Assembly: GCA_950022655.1 (NCBI GenBank) | Contig: OX465589.1 | Span: 32,465,970 to 32,529,969, forward strand | Source: Alentia gelatinosa | Lineage: Eukaryota; Annelida; Polychaeta; Phyllodocida; Polynoidae | Reading direction: 5' to 3' | Length of the DNA: 64,000 bases | Shown: one piece after another, positions 35,039 to 49,110 of the stretch | Layout of the letters: every line of letters begins with the position of its first letter | Numbering within the stretch: position 1 is the first letter of the stretch | Position numbers and translations under genes: made by a program | Notes under the pieces: generated by a model | Told to the model about the DNA's origin: nothing | The model's input: only the letters and a program-made list of their open reading frames with translations | The model's database searches: none

Positions 35039-36797
35039 AGGCCTACTTAATTGGTCGCTAGTTTATGCAGCGACCTTGAAATTGACTGCAATTGTTACTG
35101 ATAGATTGGCCATCAACCCCTGTCTGTGCTGAGCTCCTCACTCTCAGTCGGATAGATTGACGTGCCGTACCGTACGCAGAATTGAACTCACTGTCGCCCA
35201 AATTATCATAGCCCAAGACATCTAAGGATGATACGTACCAAATGCGGATATTCACTTCCAGTTAGAATTCAGCCATGAGACTTTAACACCAGTTAGGGAC
35301 ACATATAACCTACGATCACCTAAAATATGAAGAAAATCGGCCAATTAGATCTAACGATATTCGTGTTTGAATCTGGTTGTAACAAATGCTGCTCTGGTGG
35401 CCAGTGTAGGCCTACTTAATTGGTCGCTAGTTTATGCAGCGACCTTGATATTGACTGCACTTGTTACTGATAGATTGGCCATCAACCCCTGTCTGTGCTG
35501 AGCTCCTCACTCTCAGTCGAATAGATTGATGGGCCTTACCTTACGCAGAATTTAACTGACTGTCGTCCAAATTATCATAGCCCAAGACATCTGAGGATGA
35601 TGCGTACCAAATGCGGAAATTCACTTCCCGTTGGAATATGGCCATGAAACTTTAACACCAGTTAGGGACACATATAACCTACGATCACCTAAAATATGAA
35701 GAAAATCGGCCGCTTGGATCTAACGACATTCACGTTTGAATATGGTTGTATCAAATGCTGCTCTGGTGGCCAGTGTACTGACGCTGGGTGACTATGATAA
35801 GAACTAACGTTTTAATTGACAGGTCCTGCCACCTGGTGTATTATGTGAAACCAGGTTCCTCACTACATTCATAACGCCCTTAACATGCCCTCTTCCTGTC
35901 AGACTCAGTGGTCTAGAGGTAGTGTCAGCAAGGGAAACCTATGGTTGAGAGTTCAATCCCCTTCCATGCAGAGCGGGTTTTTTTTCAAGAGTCATGGGTG
36001 AGACAGTTAGGCTGGGTGAGACAGACTCAGGCAGAGTGAGACAGACTCAGGCAGGGTGAGACAGACTCGGGAAGGGTGAGTTGAGACAGACTCAGGCAGG
36101 GTGAGACAGACTCTGGCAGGATGATGAGAGACAGACTCAGGCAGGGTATAAAAGACACGGGCAGGGCGAGATAGGCTTGGGCAGGGTGATGAGAAACAGA
36201 CTTGGACAATGTGAGACAGACATGGGCAGGATAATGTGAGACAAACTGGGGCAGGGTGAGACAGAGTCAGGCAGGGTGAGACAGACTCAGGAAGGGTGAG
36301 GTGAGACAGAGTCAGGCAGGGTGAGACAGACTTGGGCAGGGTGATGAGAGACAGACTCAGGCAGGGTATGACAGACTTGGGTAGAGCGACATAGACTTGA
36401 GCAGAGTGATGAGAGACAGACTGGGGCAGGGTGAGACAGACTCACACAGGATGAGACAGACTCAGACAGGGTGAGACAGACTCGGGCAGGGTTAGGTAAT
36501 ACAGACTCAGGCAGGATGAAACAGACTCGGTCAGGGTGAAGGGAGACAGACAGAGGGAGGGTATAACAGACATGGGCAGTTTCAGGTTAGACAGACTAGG
36601 GTAGGTCGAGACAGACTGGGGCAGGGTAAGTTGAGACAGACTGGGACAGGGTGAGAAAGACATGGGCAGGATAATGAGAGACAGACTGGGGCAGGGTTAG
36701 ACAGAGTCAGGCAGGGTGAGACAGACTCGGGAAGGGTGAGACAATCTCGGGCAGGGTGATGAGAGACAGACTCAGGGAGGGTATGACAGACTCGGGC
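35039..36797 (+). repeat. Unit 20 (1759 bp)
   Basis: A1 35039-35407 with ttgaaattg/gcaattg, gaattgaactc (shared only with unit 21) and gtaacaaatg, A2 35408-35776, linker 35777-35995 (tRNA-like 35902-35985), minisatellite 35996-36797 with caggatgaaac. Confidence 0.97.
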
Positions 36798-38556
36798 AGG
36801 CCTACTTAATTGGTCGCTAGTTTATGCAGCGACCTTGAAATTGACTGCAATTGTTACTGATAGATTGGCCATCAACCCCTGTCTGTGCTGAGCTCCTCAC
36901 TCTCAGTCGGATAGATTGACGTGCCGTACCGTACGCAGAATTGAACTCACTGTCGCCCAAATTATCATAGCCCAAGACATCTAAGGATGATACGTACCAA
37001 ATGCGGATATTCACTTCCAGTTAGAATTCAGCCATGAGACTTTAACACCAGTTAGGGACACATATAACCTACGATCACCTAAAATATGAAGAAAATCGGC
37101 CAATTAGATCTAACGATATTCGTGTTTGAATCTGGTTGTAACAAATGCTGCTCTGGTGGCCAGTGTAGGCCTACTTAATTGGTCGCTAGTTTATGCAGCG
37201 ACCTTGATATTGACTGCACTTGTTACTGATAGATTGGCCATCAACCCCTGTCTGTGCTGAGCTCCTCACTCTCAGTCGAATAGATTGATGGGCCTTACCT
37301 TACGCAGAATTTAACTGACTGTCGTCCAAATTATCATAGCCCAAGACATCTGAGGATGATGCGTACCAAATGCGGAAATTCACTTCCCGTTGGAATATGG
37401 CCATGAAACTTTAACACCAGTTAGGGACACATATAACCTACGATCACCTAAAATATGAAGAAAATCGGCCGCTTGGATCTAACGACATTCACGTTTGAAT
37501 ATGGTTGTATCAAATGCTGCTCTGGTGGCCAGTGTACTGACGCTGGGTGACTATGATAAGAACTAACGTTTTAATTGACAGGTCCTGCCACCTGGTGTAT
37601 TATGTGAAACCAGGTTCCTCACTACATTCATAACGCCCTTAACATGCCCTCTTCCTGTCAGACTCAGTGGTCTAGAGGTAGTGTCAGCAAGGGAAACCTA
37701 TGGTTGAGAGTTCAATCCCCTTCCATGCAGAGCGGGTTTTTTTTCAAGAGTCATGGGTGAGACAGTTAGGCTGGGTGAGACAGACTCAGGCAGAGTGAGA
37801 CAGACTCAGGCAGGGTGAGACAGACTCGGGAAGGGTGAGTTGAGACAGACTCAGGCAGGGTGAGACAGACTCTGGCAGGATGATGAGAGACAGACTCAGG
37901 CAGGGTATAAAAGACACGGGCAGGGCGAGATAGGCTTGGGCAGGGTGATGAGAAACAGACTTGGACAATGTGAGACAGACATGGGCAGGATAATGTGAGA
38001 CAAACTGGGGCAGGGTGAGACAGAGTCAGGCAGGGTGAGACAGACTCAGGAAGGGTGAGGTGAGACAGAGTCAGGCAGGGTGAGACAGACTTGGGCAGGG
38101 TGATGAGAGACAGACTCAGGCAGGGTATGACAGACTTGGGTAGAGCGACATAGACTTGAGCAGAGTGATGAGAGACAGACTGGGGCAGGGTGAGACAGAC
38201 TCACACAGGATGAGACAGACTCAGACAGGGTGAGACAGACTCGGGCAGGGTTAGGTAATACAGACTCAGGCAGGGTGAAACAGACTCGGTCAGGGTGAAG
38301 GGAGACAGACAGAGGGAGGGTATAACAGACATGGGCAGTTTCAGGTTAGACAGACTAGGGTAGGTCGAGACAGACTGGGGCAGGGTAAGTTGAGACAGAC
38401 TGGGACAGGGTGAGAAAGACATGGGCAGGATAATGAGAGACAGACTGGGGCAGGGTTAGACAGAGTCAGGCAGGGTGAGACAGACTCGGGAAGGGTGAGA
38501 CAATCTCGGGCAGGGTGATGAGAGACAGACTCAGGGAGGGTATGACAGACTCGGGC
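36798..38556 (+). repeat. Unit 21 (1759 bp)
   Basis: A1 36798-37166 with the same three alleles as unit 20, A2 37167-37535, linker 37536-37754 (tRNA-like 37661-37744), minisatellite 37755-38556 with the common cagggtgaaac. Confidence 0.97.
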
Positions 38557-40315
38557 AGGCCTACTTAATTGGTCGCTAGTTTATGCAGCGACCTTGATAT
38601 TGACTGCACTTGTTACTGATAGATTGGCCATCAACCCCTGTCTGTGCTGAGCTCCTCACTCTCAGTCGGATAGATTGACGTGCCGTACCGTACGCAGAAT
38701 TTAACTCACTGTCGCCCAAATTATCATAGCCCAAGACATCTAAGGATGATACGTACCAAATGCGGATATTCACTTCCAGTTAGAATTCAGCCATGAGACT
38801 TTAACACCAGTTAGGGACACATATAACCTACGATCACCTAAAATATGAAGAAAATCGGCCAATTAGATCTAACGATATTCGTGTTTGAATCTGGTGCTAT
38901 CAAATGCTGCTCTGGTGGCCAGTGTAGGCCTACTTAATTGGTCGCTAGTTTATGCAGCGACCTTGATATTGACTGCACTTGTTACTGATAGATTGGCCAT
39001 CAACCCCTGTCTGTGCTGAGCTCCTCACTCTCAGTCGAATAGATTGATGGGCCTTACCTTACGCAGAATTTAACTGACTGTCGTCCAAATTATCATAGCC
39101 CAAGACATCTGAGGATGATGCGTACCAAATGCGGAAATTCACTTCCCGTTGGAATATGGCCATGAAACTTTAACACCAGTTAGGGACACATATAACCTAC
39201 GATCACCTAAAATATGAAGAAAATCGGCCGCTTGGATCTAACGACATTCACGTTTGAATATGGTTGTATCAAATGCTGCTGTGGTGGCCAGTGTACTGAC
39301 GCTGGGTGACTATGATAAGAACTAACGTTTTAATTGACAGGTCCTGCCACCTGGTGTATTATGTGAAACCAGGTTCCTCACTACATTCATAACGCCCTTA
39401 ACATGCCCTCTTCCTGTCAGACTCAGTGGTCTAGAGGCAGTGTCAGCAAGGGAAACCTATGGTTGAGAATTCAATCCCCTTCAATGCAGAGAGGGTTTTT
39501 TTTCAAGAGTCATGGGTGAGACAGTTAGGCTGGGTGAGACAGACTCAGGCAGAGTGAGACAGACTCAGGCAGGGTGAGACAGACTCGGGAAGGGTGAGTT
39601 GAGACAGACTCAGGCAGGGTGAGACAGACTCTGGCAGGATGATGAGAGACAGACTCAGGCAGGGTATAAAAGACACGGGCAGGGCGAGATAGGCTTGGGC
39701 AGGGTGATGAGAAACAGACTTGGACAATGTGAGACAGACATGGGCAGGATAATGTGAGACAAACTGGGGCAGGGTGAGACAGAGTCAGGCAGGGTGAGAC
39801 AGACTCAGGAAGGGTGAGGTGAGACAGAGTCAGGCAGGGTGAGACAGACTTGGGCAGGGTGATGAGAGACAGACTCAGGCAGGGTATGACAGACTTGGGT
39901 AGAGCGACATAGACTTGAGCAGAGTGATGAGAGACAGACTGGGGCAGGGTGAGACAGACTCACACAGGATGAGACAGACTCAGACAGGGTGAGACAGACT
40001 CGGGCAGGGTTAGGTAATACAGACTCAGGCAGGGTGAAACAGACTCGGTCAGGGTGAAGGGAGACAGACAGAGGGAGGGTATAACAGACATGGGCAGTTT
40101 CAGGTTAGACAGACTAGGGTAGGTCGAGACAGACTGGGGCAGGGTAAGTTGAGACAGACTGGGACAGGGTGAGAAAGACATGGGCAGGATAATGAGAGAC
40201 AGACTGGGGCAGGGTTAGACAGAGTCAGGCAGGGTGAGACAGACTCGGGAAGGGTGAGACAATCTCGGGCAGGGTGATGAGAGACAGACTCAGGGAGGGT
40301 ATGACAGACTCGGGC
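38557..40315 (+). repeat. Unit 22 (1759 bp, altered B box)
   Basis: A1 38557-38925 with ggtgctatca, A2 38926-39294 ending gctgtgg, linker 39295-39513 (tRNA-like 39420-39503), minisatellite 39514-40315. It carries the unit 15 linker alleles, including the B-box change at 39469, plus a private gcagagaggg. Confidence 0.97.
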
Positions 40316-42074
40316 AGGCCTACTTAATTGGTCGCTAGTTTATGCAGCGACCTTGATATTGACTGCACTTGTTACTGATAGATTGGCCATCAACCCCTGT
40401 CTGTGCTGAGCTCCTCACTCTCAGTCGGATAGATTGACGTGCCGTACCGTACGCAGAATTTAACTCACTGTCGCCCAAATTATCATAGCCCAAGACATCT
40501 AAGGATGATACGTACCAAATGCGGAAATTCACTTCCAGTTAGAATTCAGCCATGAGACTTTAACACCAGTTAGGGACACATATAACCTACGATCACCTAA
40601 AATATGAAGAAAATCGGCCAATTAGATCTAACGATATTCGTGTTTGAATCTGGTTGTATCAAATGCTGCTCTGGTGGCCAGTGTAGGCCTACTTAATTGG
40701 TCGCTAGTTTATGCAGCGACCTTGATATTGACTGCACTTGTTACTGATAGATTGGCCATCAACCCCTGTCTGTGCTGAGCTCCTCACTCTCAGTCGAATA
40801 GATTGATGGGCCTTACCTTACGCAGAATTTAACTGACTGTCGTCCAAATTATCATAGCCCAAGACATCTGAGGATGATGCGTACCAAATGCGGAAATTCA
40901 CTTCCCGTTGGAATATGGCCATGAAACTTTAACACCAGTTAGGGACACATATAACCTACGATCACCTAAAATATGAAGAAATTCGGCCGCTTGGATCTAA
41001 CGACATTCACGTTTGAATATGGTTGTATCAAATGCTGCTCTGGTGGCCAGTGTACTGACGCTGGGTGACTATGATAAGAACTAACGTTTTAATTGACAGG
41101 TCCTGCCACCTGGTGTATTATGTGAAACCAGGTTCCTCACTACATTCATAACGCCCTTAACATGCCCTCTTCCTGTCAGACTCAGTGGTCTAGAGGTAGT
41201 GTCAGCAAGGGAAACCTATGGTTGAGAGTTCAATCCCCTTCCATGCAGAGCGGGTTTTTTTTCAAGAGTCATGGGTGAGACAGTTAGGCTGGGTGAGACA
41301 GACTCAGGCAGAGTGAGACAGACTCAGGCAGGGTGAGACAGACTCGAGAAGAGTGAGTTGAGACAGACTCAGGCAGGGTGAGACAGACTCTGGCAGGATG
41401 ATGAGAGACAGACTCAGGCAGGGTATAAAAGACACGGGCAGGGCGAGATAGGCTTGGGCAGGGTGATGAGAAACAGACTTGGACAATGTGAGACAGACAT
41501 GGGCAGGATAATGTGAGACAAACTGGGGCAGGGTGAGACAGAGTCAGGCAGGGTGAGACAGACTCAGGAAGGGTGAGGTGAGACAGAGTCAGGCAGGGTG
41601 AGACAGACTTGGGCAGGGTGATGAGAGACAGACTCAGGCAGGGTATGACAGACTTGGGTAGAGCGACATAGACTTGAGCAGAGTGATGAGAGACAGACTG
41701 GGGCAGGGTGAGACAGACTCACACAGGATGAGACAGACTCAGACAGGGTGAGACAGACTCGGGCAGGGTTAGGTAATACAGACTCAGGCAGGGTGAAACA
41801 GACTCGGTCAGGGTGAAGGGAGACAGACAGAGGGAGGGTATAACAGACATGGGCAGTTTCAGGTTAGACAGACTAGGGTAGGTCGAGACAGACTGGGGCA
41901 GGGTAAGTTGAGACAGACTGGGACAGGGTGAGAAAGACATGGGCAGGATAATGAGAGACAGACTGGGGCAGGGTTAGACAGAGTCAGGCAGGGTGAGACA
42001 GACTCGGGAAGGGTGAGACAATCTCGGGCAGGGTGATGAGAGACAGACTCAGGGAGGGTATGACAGACTCGGGC
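40316..42074 (+). repeat. Unit 23 (1759 bp)
   Basis: A1 40316-40684 with the A2 allele gcggaaattc, A2 40685-41053 with gaaattcgg, linker 41054-41272 (tRNA-like 41179-41262), minisatellite 41273-42074 with ctcgagaagag, shared with units 24, 26 and 27. Confidence 0.97.
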
Positions 42075-43833
42075 AGGCCTACTTAATTGGTCGCTAGTTT
42101 ATGCAGCGACCTTGATATTGACTGCACTTGTTACTGATAGATTGGCCATCAACCTCTGTCTGTGCTGAGCTCCTCACTCTCAGTCGGATAGATTGACGTG
42201 CCGTACCGTACGCAGAATTTAACTCACTGTCGCCCAAATTATCATAGCCCAAGACATCTAAGGATGATACGTACCAAATGCGGATATTCACTTCCAGTTA
42301 GAATTCAGCCATGAGACTTTAACACCAGTTAGGGACACATATAACCTACGATCACCTAAAATATGAAGAAAATCGGCCAATTAGATCTAACGATATTCGT
42401 GTTTGAATCTGGTTGTATCAAATGCTGCTCTGGTGGCCAGTGTAGGCCTACTTAATTGGTCGCTAGTTTATGCAGCGACCTTGATATTGACTGCACTTGT
42501 TACTGATAGATTGGCCATCAACCCCTGTCTGTGCTGAGCTCCTCACTCTCAGTCGAATAGATTGATGGGCCTTACCTTACGCAGAATTTAACTGACTGTC
42601 GTCCAAATTATCATAGCCCAAGACATCTGAGGATGATGCGTACCAAATGCGGAAATTCACTTCCCGTTGGAATATGGCCATGAAACTTTAACACCAGTTA
42701 GGGACACATATAACCTACGATCACCTAAAATATGAAGAAATTCGGCCGCTTGGATCTAACGACATTCACGTTTGAATATGGTTGTATCAAATGCTGCTCT
42801 GGTGGCCAGTGTACTGACGCTGGGTGACTATGATAAGAACTAACGTTTTAATTGACAGGTCCTGCCACCTGGTGTATTATGTGAAACCAGGTTCCTCACT
42901 ACATTCATAACGCCCTTAACATGCCCTATTCCTGTCAGACTCAGTGGTCTAGAGGTAGTGTCAGCAAGGGAAACCTATGGTTGAGAGTTCAATCCCCTTC
43001 CATGCAGAGCGGGTTTTTTTTCAAGAGTCATGGGTGAGACAGTTAGGCTGGGTGAGACAGACTCAGGCAGAGTGAGACAGACTCAGGCAGGGTGAGACAG
43101 ACTCGAGAAGAGTGAGTTGAGACAGACTCAGGCAGGGTGAGACAGACTCTGGCAGGATGATGAGAGACAGACTCAGGCAGGGTATAAAAGACACGGGCAG
43201 GGCGAGATAGGCTTGGGCAGGGTGATGAGAAACAGACTTGGACAATGTGAGACAGACATGGGCAGGATAATGTGAGACAAACTGGGGCAGGGTGAGACAG
43301 AGTCAGGCAGGGTGAGACAGACTCAGGAAGGGTGAGGTGAGACAGAGTCAGGCAGGGTGAGACAGACTTGGGCAGGGTGATGAGAGACAGACTCAGGCAG
43401 GGTATGACAGACTTGGGTAGAGCGACATAGACTTGAGCAGAGTGATGAGAGACAGACTGGGGCAGGGTGAGACAGACTCACACAGGATGAGACAGACTCA
43501 GACAGGGTGAGACAGACTCGGGCAGGGTTAGGTAATACAGACTCAGGCAGGGTGAAACAGACTCGGTCAGGGTGAAGGGAGACAGACAGAGGGAGGGTAT
43601 AACAGACATGGGCAGTTTCAGGTTAGACAGACTAGGGTAGGTCGAGACAGACTGGGGCAGGGTAAGTTGAGACAGACTGGGACAGGGTGAGAAAGACATG
43701 GGCAGGATAATGAGAGACAGACTGGGGCAGGGTTAGACAGAGTCAGGCAGGGTGAGACAGACTCGGGAAGGGTGAGACAATCTCGGGCAGGGTGATGAGA
43801 GACAGACTCAGGGAGGGTATGACAGACTCGGGC
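42075..43833 (+). repeat. Unit 24 (1759 bp)
   Basis: A1 42075-42443 with caacctctg, A2 42444-42812 with gaaattcgg, linker 42813-43031 with ccctattcc (tRNA-like 42938-43021), minisatellite 43032-43833 with ctcgagaagag. Unit 27 repeats this set. Confidence 0.97.
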
Positions 43834-45592
43834 AGGCCTACTTAACTGGTCGCTAGTTTATGCAGCGACCTTGATATTGACTGCACTTGTTACTGATAGA
43901 TTGGCCATCAACCCCTGTCTGTGCTGAGCTCCTCACTCTCAGTCGGATAGATCGACGTGCCGTACCGTACGCAGAATTTAACTCACTGTCGCCCAAATTA
44001 TCATAGCCCAAGACATCTAAGGATGATACGTACCAAATGCGGATATTCACTTCCAGTTAGAATTCAGCCATGAGACTTTAACACCAGTTAGGGACACATA
44101 TAACCTACGATCACCTAAAATATGAAGAAAATCGGCCAATTAGATCTAACGATATTCGTGTTTGAATCTGGTTGTATCAAATGCTGCTCTGGTGGCCAGT
44201 GTAGGCCTACTTAATTGGTCGCTAGTTTATGCAGCGACCTTGATATTGACTGCACTTGTTACTGATAGATTGGCCATCAACCCCTGTCTGTGCTGAGCTC
44301 CTCACTCTCAGTCGGATAGATTGACGTGCCGTACCGTACGCAGAATTTAACTGACTGTCGTCCAAATTATCATAGCCCAAGACATCTGAGGATGATGCGT
44401 ACCAAATGCGGAAATTCACTTCCCGTTGGAATATGGCCATGAAACTTTAACACCAGTTAGGGACACATATAACCTACGATCACCTAAAATATGAAGAAAT
44501 TCGGCCGCTTGGATCTAACGACATTCACGTTTGAATATGGTTGTATCAAATGCTGCTCTGGTGGCCAGTGTACTGACGCTGGGTGACTATGATAAGAACT
44601 AACGTTTTAATTGACAGGTCCTGCCACCTGGTGTATTATGTGAAACCAGGTTCCTCACTACATTCATAACGCCCTTAACATGCCCTCTTCCTGTCAGACT
44701 CAGTGGTCTAGAGGTAGTGTCAGCAAGGGAAACCTATGGTTGAGAGTTCAATCCCCTTCCATGCAGAGCGGGTTTTTTTTCAAGAGTCATGGGTGAGACA
44801 GTTAGGCTGGGTGAGACAGACTCAGGCAGAGTGAGACAGACTCAGGCAGGGTGAGACAGACTCGGGAAGGGTGAGTTGAGACAGACTCAGGCAGGGTGAG
44901 ACAGACTCTGGCAGGATGATGAGAGACAGACTCAGGCAGGGTATAAAAGACACGGGCAGGGCGAGATAGGCTTGGGCAGGGTGATGAGAAACAGACTTGG
45001 ACAATGTGAGACAGACATGGGCAGGATAATGTGAGACAAACTGGGGCAGGGTGAGACAGAGTCAGGCAGGGTGAGACAGACTCAGGAAGGGTGAGGTGAG
45101 ACAGAGTCAGGCAGGGTGAGACAGACTTGGGCAGGGTGATGAGAGACAGACTCAGGCAGGGTATGACAGACTTGGGTAGAGCGACATAGACTTGAGCAGA
45201 GTGATGAGAGACAGACTGGGGCAGGGTGAGACAGACTCACACAGGATGAGACAGACTCAGACAGGGTGAGACAGACTCGGGCAGGGTTAGGTAATACAGA
45301 CTCAGGCAGGGTGAAACAGACTCGGTCAGGGTGAAGGGAGACAGACAGAGGGAGGGTATAACAGACATGGGCAGTTTCAGGTTAGACAGACTAGGGTAGG
45401 TCGAGACAGACTGGGGCAGGGTAAGTTGAGACAGACTGGGACAGGGTGAGAAAGACATGGGCAGGATAATGAGAGACAGACTGGGGCAGGGTTAGACAGA
45501 GTCAGGCAGGGTGAGACAGACTCGGGAAGGGTGAGACAATCTCGGGCAGGGTGATGAGAGACAGACTCAGGGAGGGTATGACAGACTCGGGC
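43834..45592 (+). repeat. Unit 25 (1759 bp)
   Basis: A1 43834-44202 with cttaactgg (shared only with unit 28) and a private gatcgacg, A2 44203-44571 (chimeric, gaaattcgg), linker 44572-44790 (tRNA-like 44697-44780), minisatellite 44791-45592. Confidence 0.97.
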
Positions 45593-47351
45593 AGGCCTAC
45601 TTAATTGGTCGCTAGTTTATGCAGCGACCTTGAAATTGACTGCAATTGTTACTGATAGATTGGCCATCAACCCCTGTCTGTGCTGAGCTCCTCACTCTCA
45701 GTCGGATAGATTGACGTGCCGTACCGTACGCAGAATTTAACTCACTGTCGCCCAAATTATCATAGCCCAAGACATCTAAGGATGATACGTACCAAATGCG
45801 GATATTCACTTCCAGTTAGAATTCAGCCATGAGACTTTAACACCAGTTAGGGACACATATAACCTACGATCACCTAAAATATGAAGAAAATCGGCCAATT
45901 AGATCTAACGATATTCGTGTTTGAATCTGGTTGTAACAAATGCTGCTCTGGTGGCCAGTGTAGGCCTACTTAATTGGTCGCTAGTTTATGCAGCGACCTT
46001 GATATTGACTGCACTTGTTACTGATAGATTGGCCATCAACCCCTGTCTGTGCTGAGCTCCTCACTCTCAGTCGAATAGATTGATGGGCCTTACCTTACGC
46101 AGAATTTAACTGACTGTCGTCCAAATTATCATAGCCCAAGACATCTGAGGATGATGCGTACCAAATGCGGAAATTCACTTCCCGTTGGAATATGGCCATG
46201 AAACTTTAACACCAGTTAGGGACACATATAACCTACGATCACCTAAAATATGAAGAAAATCGGCCGCTTGGATCTAACGACATTCACGTTTGAATATGGT
46301 TGTATCAAATGCTGCTCTGGTGGCCAGTGTACTGACGCTGGGTGACTATGATAAGAACTAACGTTTTAATTGACAGGTCCTGCCACCTGGTGTATTATGT
46401 GAAACCAGGTTCCTCACTACATTCATAACGCCCTTAACATGCCCTCTTCCTGTCAGACTCAGTGGTCTAGAGGTAGTGTCAGCAAGGGAAACCTATGGTT
46501 GAGAGTTCAATCCCCTTCCATGCAGAGCGGGGTTTTTTTCAAGAGTCATGGGTGAGACAGTTAGGCTGGGTGAGACAGACTCAGGCAGAGTGAGACAGAC
46601 TCAGGCAGGGTGAGACAGACTCGAGAAGAGTGAGTTGAGACAGACTCAGGCAGGGTGAGACAGACTCTGGCAGGATGATGAGAGACAGACTCAGGCAGGG
46701 TATAAAAGACACGGGCAGGGCGAGATAGGCTTGGGCAGGGTGATGAGAAACAGACTTGGACAATGTGAGACAGACATGGGCAGGATAATGTGAGACAAAC
46801 TGGGGCAGGGTGAGACAGAGTCAGGCAGGGTGAGACAGACTCAGGAAGGGTGAGGTGAGACAGAGTCAGGCAGGGTGAGACAGACTTGGGCAGGGTGATG
46901 AGAGACAGACTCAGGCAGGGTATGACAGACTTGGGTAGAGCGACATAGACTTGAGCAGAGTGATGAGAGACAGACTGGGGCAGGGTGAGACAGACTCACA
47001 CAGGATGAGACAGACTCAGACAGGGTGAGACAGACTCGGGCAGGGTTAGGTAATACAGACTCAGGCAGGGTGAAACAGACTCGGTCAGGGTGAAGGGAGA
47101 CAGACAGAGGGAGGGTATAACAGACATGGGCAGTTTCAGGTTAGACAGACTAGGGTAGGTCGAGACAGACTGGGGCAGGGTAAGTTGAGACAGACTGGGA
47201 CAGGGTGAGAAAGACATGGGCAGGATAATGAGAGACAGACTGGGGCAGGGTTAGACAGAGTCAGGCAGGGTGAGACAGACTCGGGAAGGGTGAGACAATC
47301 TCGGGCAGGGTGATGAGAGACAGACTCAGGGAGGGTATGACAGACTCGGGC
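45593..47351 (+). repeat. Unit 26 (1759 bp)
   Basis: A1 45593-45961 with ttgaaattg/gcaattg and gtaacaaatg, A2 45962-46330, linker 46331-46549 (tRNA-like 46456-46539, GGGG plus 7 T), minisatellite 46550-47351 with ctcgagaagag. Confidence 0.97.
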
Positions 47352-49110
47352 AGGCCTACTTAATTGGTCGCTAGTTTATGCAGCGACCTTGATATTGACT
47401 GCACTTGTTACTGATAGATTGGCCATCAACCTCTGTCTGTGCTGAGCTCCTCACTCTCAGTCGGATAGATTGACGTGCCGTACCGTACGCAGAATTTAAC
47501 TCACTGTCGCCCAAATTATCATAGCCCAAGACATCTAAGGATGATACGTACCAAATGCGGATATTCACTTCCAGTTAGAATTCAGCCATGAGACTTTAAC
47601 ACCAGTTAGGGACACATATAACCTACGATCACCTAAAATATGAAGAAAATCGGCCAATTAGATCTAACGATATTCGTGTTTGAATCTGGTTGTATCAAAT
47701 GCTGCTCTGGTGGCCAGTGTAGGCCTACTTAATTGGTCGCTAGTTTATGCAGCGACCTTGATATTGACTGCACTTGTTACTGATAGATTGGCCATCAACC
47801 CCTGTCTGTGCTGAGCTCCTCACTCTCAGTCGAATAGATTGATGGGCCTTACCTTACGCAGAATTTAACTGACTGTCGTCCAAATTATCATAGCCCAAGA
47901 CATCTGAGGATGATGCGTACCAAATGCGGAAATTCACTTCCCGTTGGAATATGGCCATGAAACTTTAACACCAGTTAGGGACACATATAACCTACGATCA
48001 CCTAAAATATGAAGAAATTCGGCCGCTTGGATCTAACGACATTCACGTTTGAATATGGTTGTATCAAATGCTGCTCTGGTGGCCAGTGTACTGACGCTGG
48101 GTGACTATGATAAGAACTAACGTTTTAATTGACAGGTCCTGCCACCTGGTGTATTATGTGAAACCAGGTTCCTCACTACATTCATAACGCCCTTAACATG
48201 CCCTATTCCTGTCAGACTCAGTGGTCTAGAGGTAGTGTCAGCAAGGGAAACCTATGGTTGAGAGTTCAATCCCCTTCCATGCAGAGCGGGTTTTTTTTCA
48301 AGAGTCATGGGTGAGACAGTTAGGCTGGGTGAGACAGACTCAGGCAGAGTGAGACAGACTCAGGCAGGGTGAGACAGACACGAGAAGAGTGAGTTGAGAC
48401 AGACTCAGGCAGGGTGAGACAGACTCTGGCAGGATGATGAGAGACAGACTCAGGCAGGGTATAAAAGACACGGGCAGGGCGAGATAGGCTTGGGCAGGGT
48501 GATGAGAAACAGACTTGGACAATGTGAGACAGACATGGGCAGGATAATGTGAGACAAACTGGGGCAGGGTGAGACAGAGTCAGGCAGGGTGAGACAGACT
48601 CAGGAAGGGTGAGGTGAGACAGAGTCAGGCAGGGTGAGACAGACTTGGGCAGGGTGATGAGAGACAGACTCAGGCAGGGTATGACAGACTTGGGTAGAGC
48701 GACATAGACTTGAGCAGAGTGATGAGAGACAGACTGGGGCAGGGTGAGACAGACTCACACAGGATGAGACAGACTCAGACAGGGTGAGACAGACTCGGGC
48801 AGGGTTAGGTAATACAGACTCAGGCAGGGTGAAACAGACTCGGTCAGGGTGAAGGGAGACAGACAGAGGGAGGGTATAACAGACATGGGCAGTTTCAGGT
48901 TAGACAGACTAGGGTAGGTCGAGACAGACTGGGGCAGGGTAAGTTGAGACAGACTGGGACAGGGTGAGAAAGACATGGGCAGGATAATGAGAGACAGACT
49001 GGGGCAGGGTTAGACAGAGTCAGGCAGGGTGAGACAGACTCGGGAAGGGTGAGACAATCTCGGGCAGGGTGATGAGAGACAGACTCAGGGAGGGTATGAC
49101 AGACTCGGGC
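47352..49110 (+). repeat. Unit 27 (1759 bp)
   Basis: A1 47352-47720 with caacctctg, A2 47721-48089 with gaaattcgg, linker 48090-48308 with ccctattcc (tRNA-like 48215-48298), minisatellite 48309-49110 with acacgagaagag. It matches unit 24, 5277 bp upstream. Confidence 0.97.
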
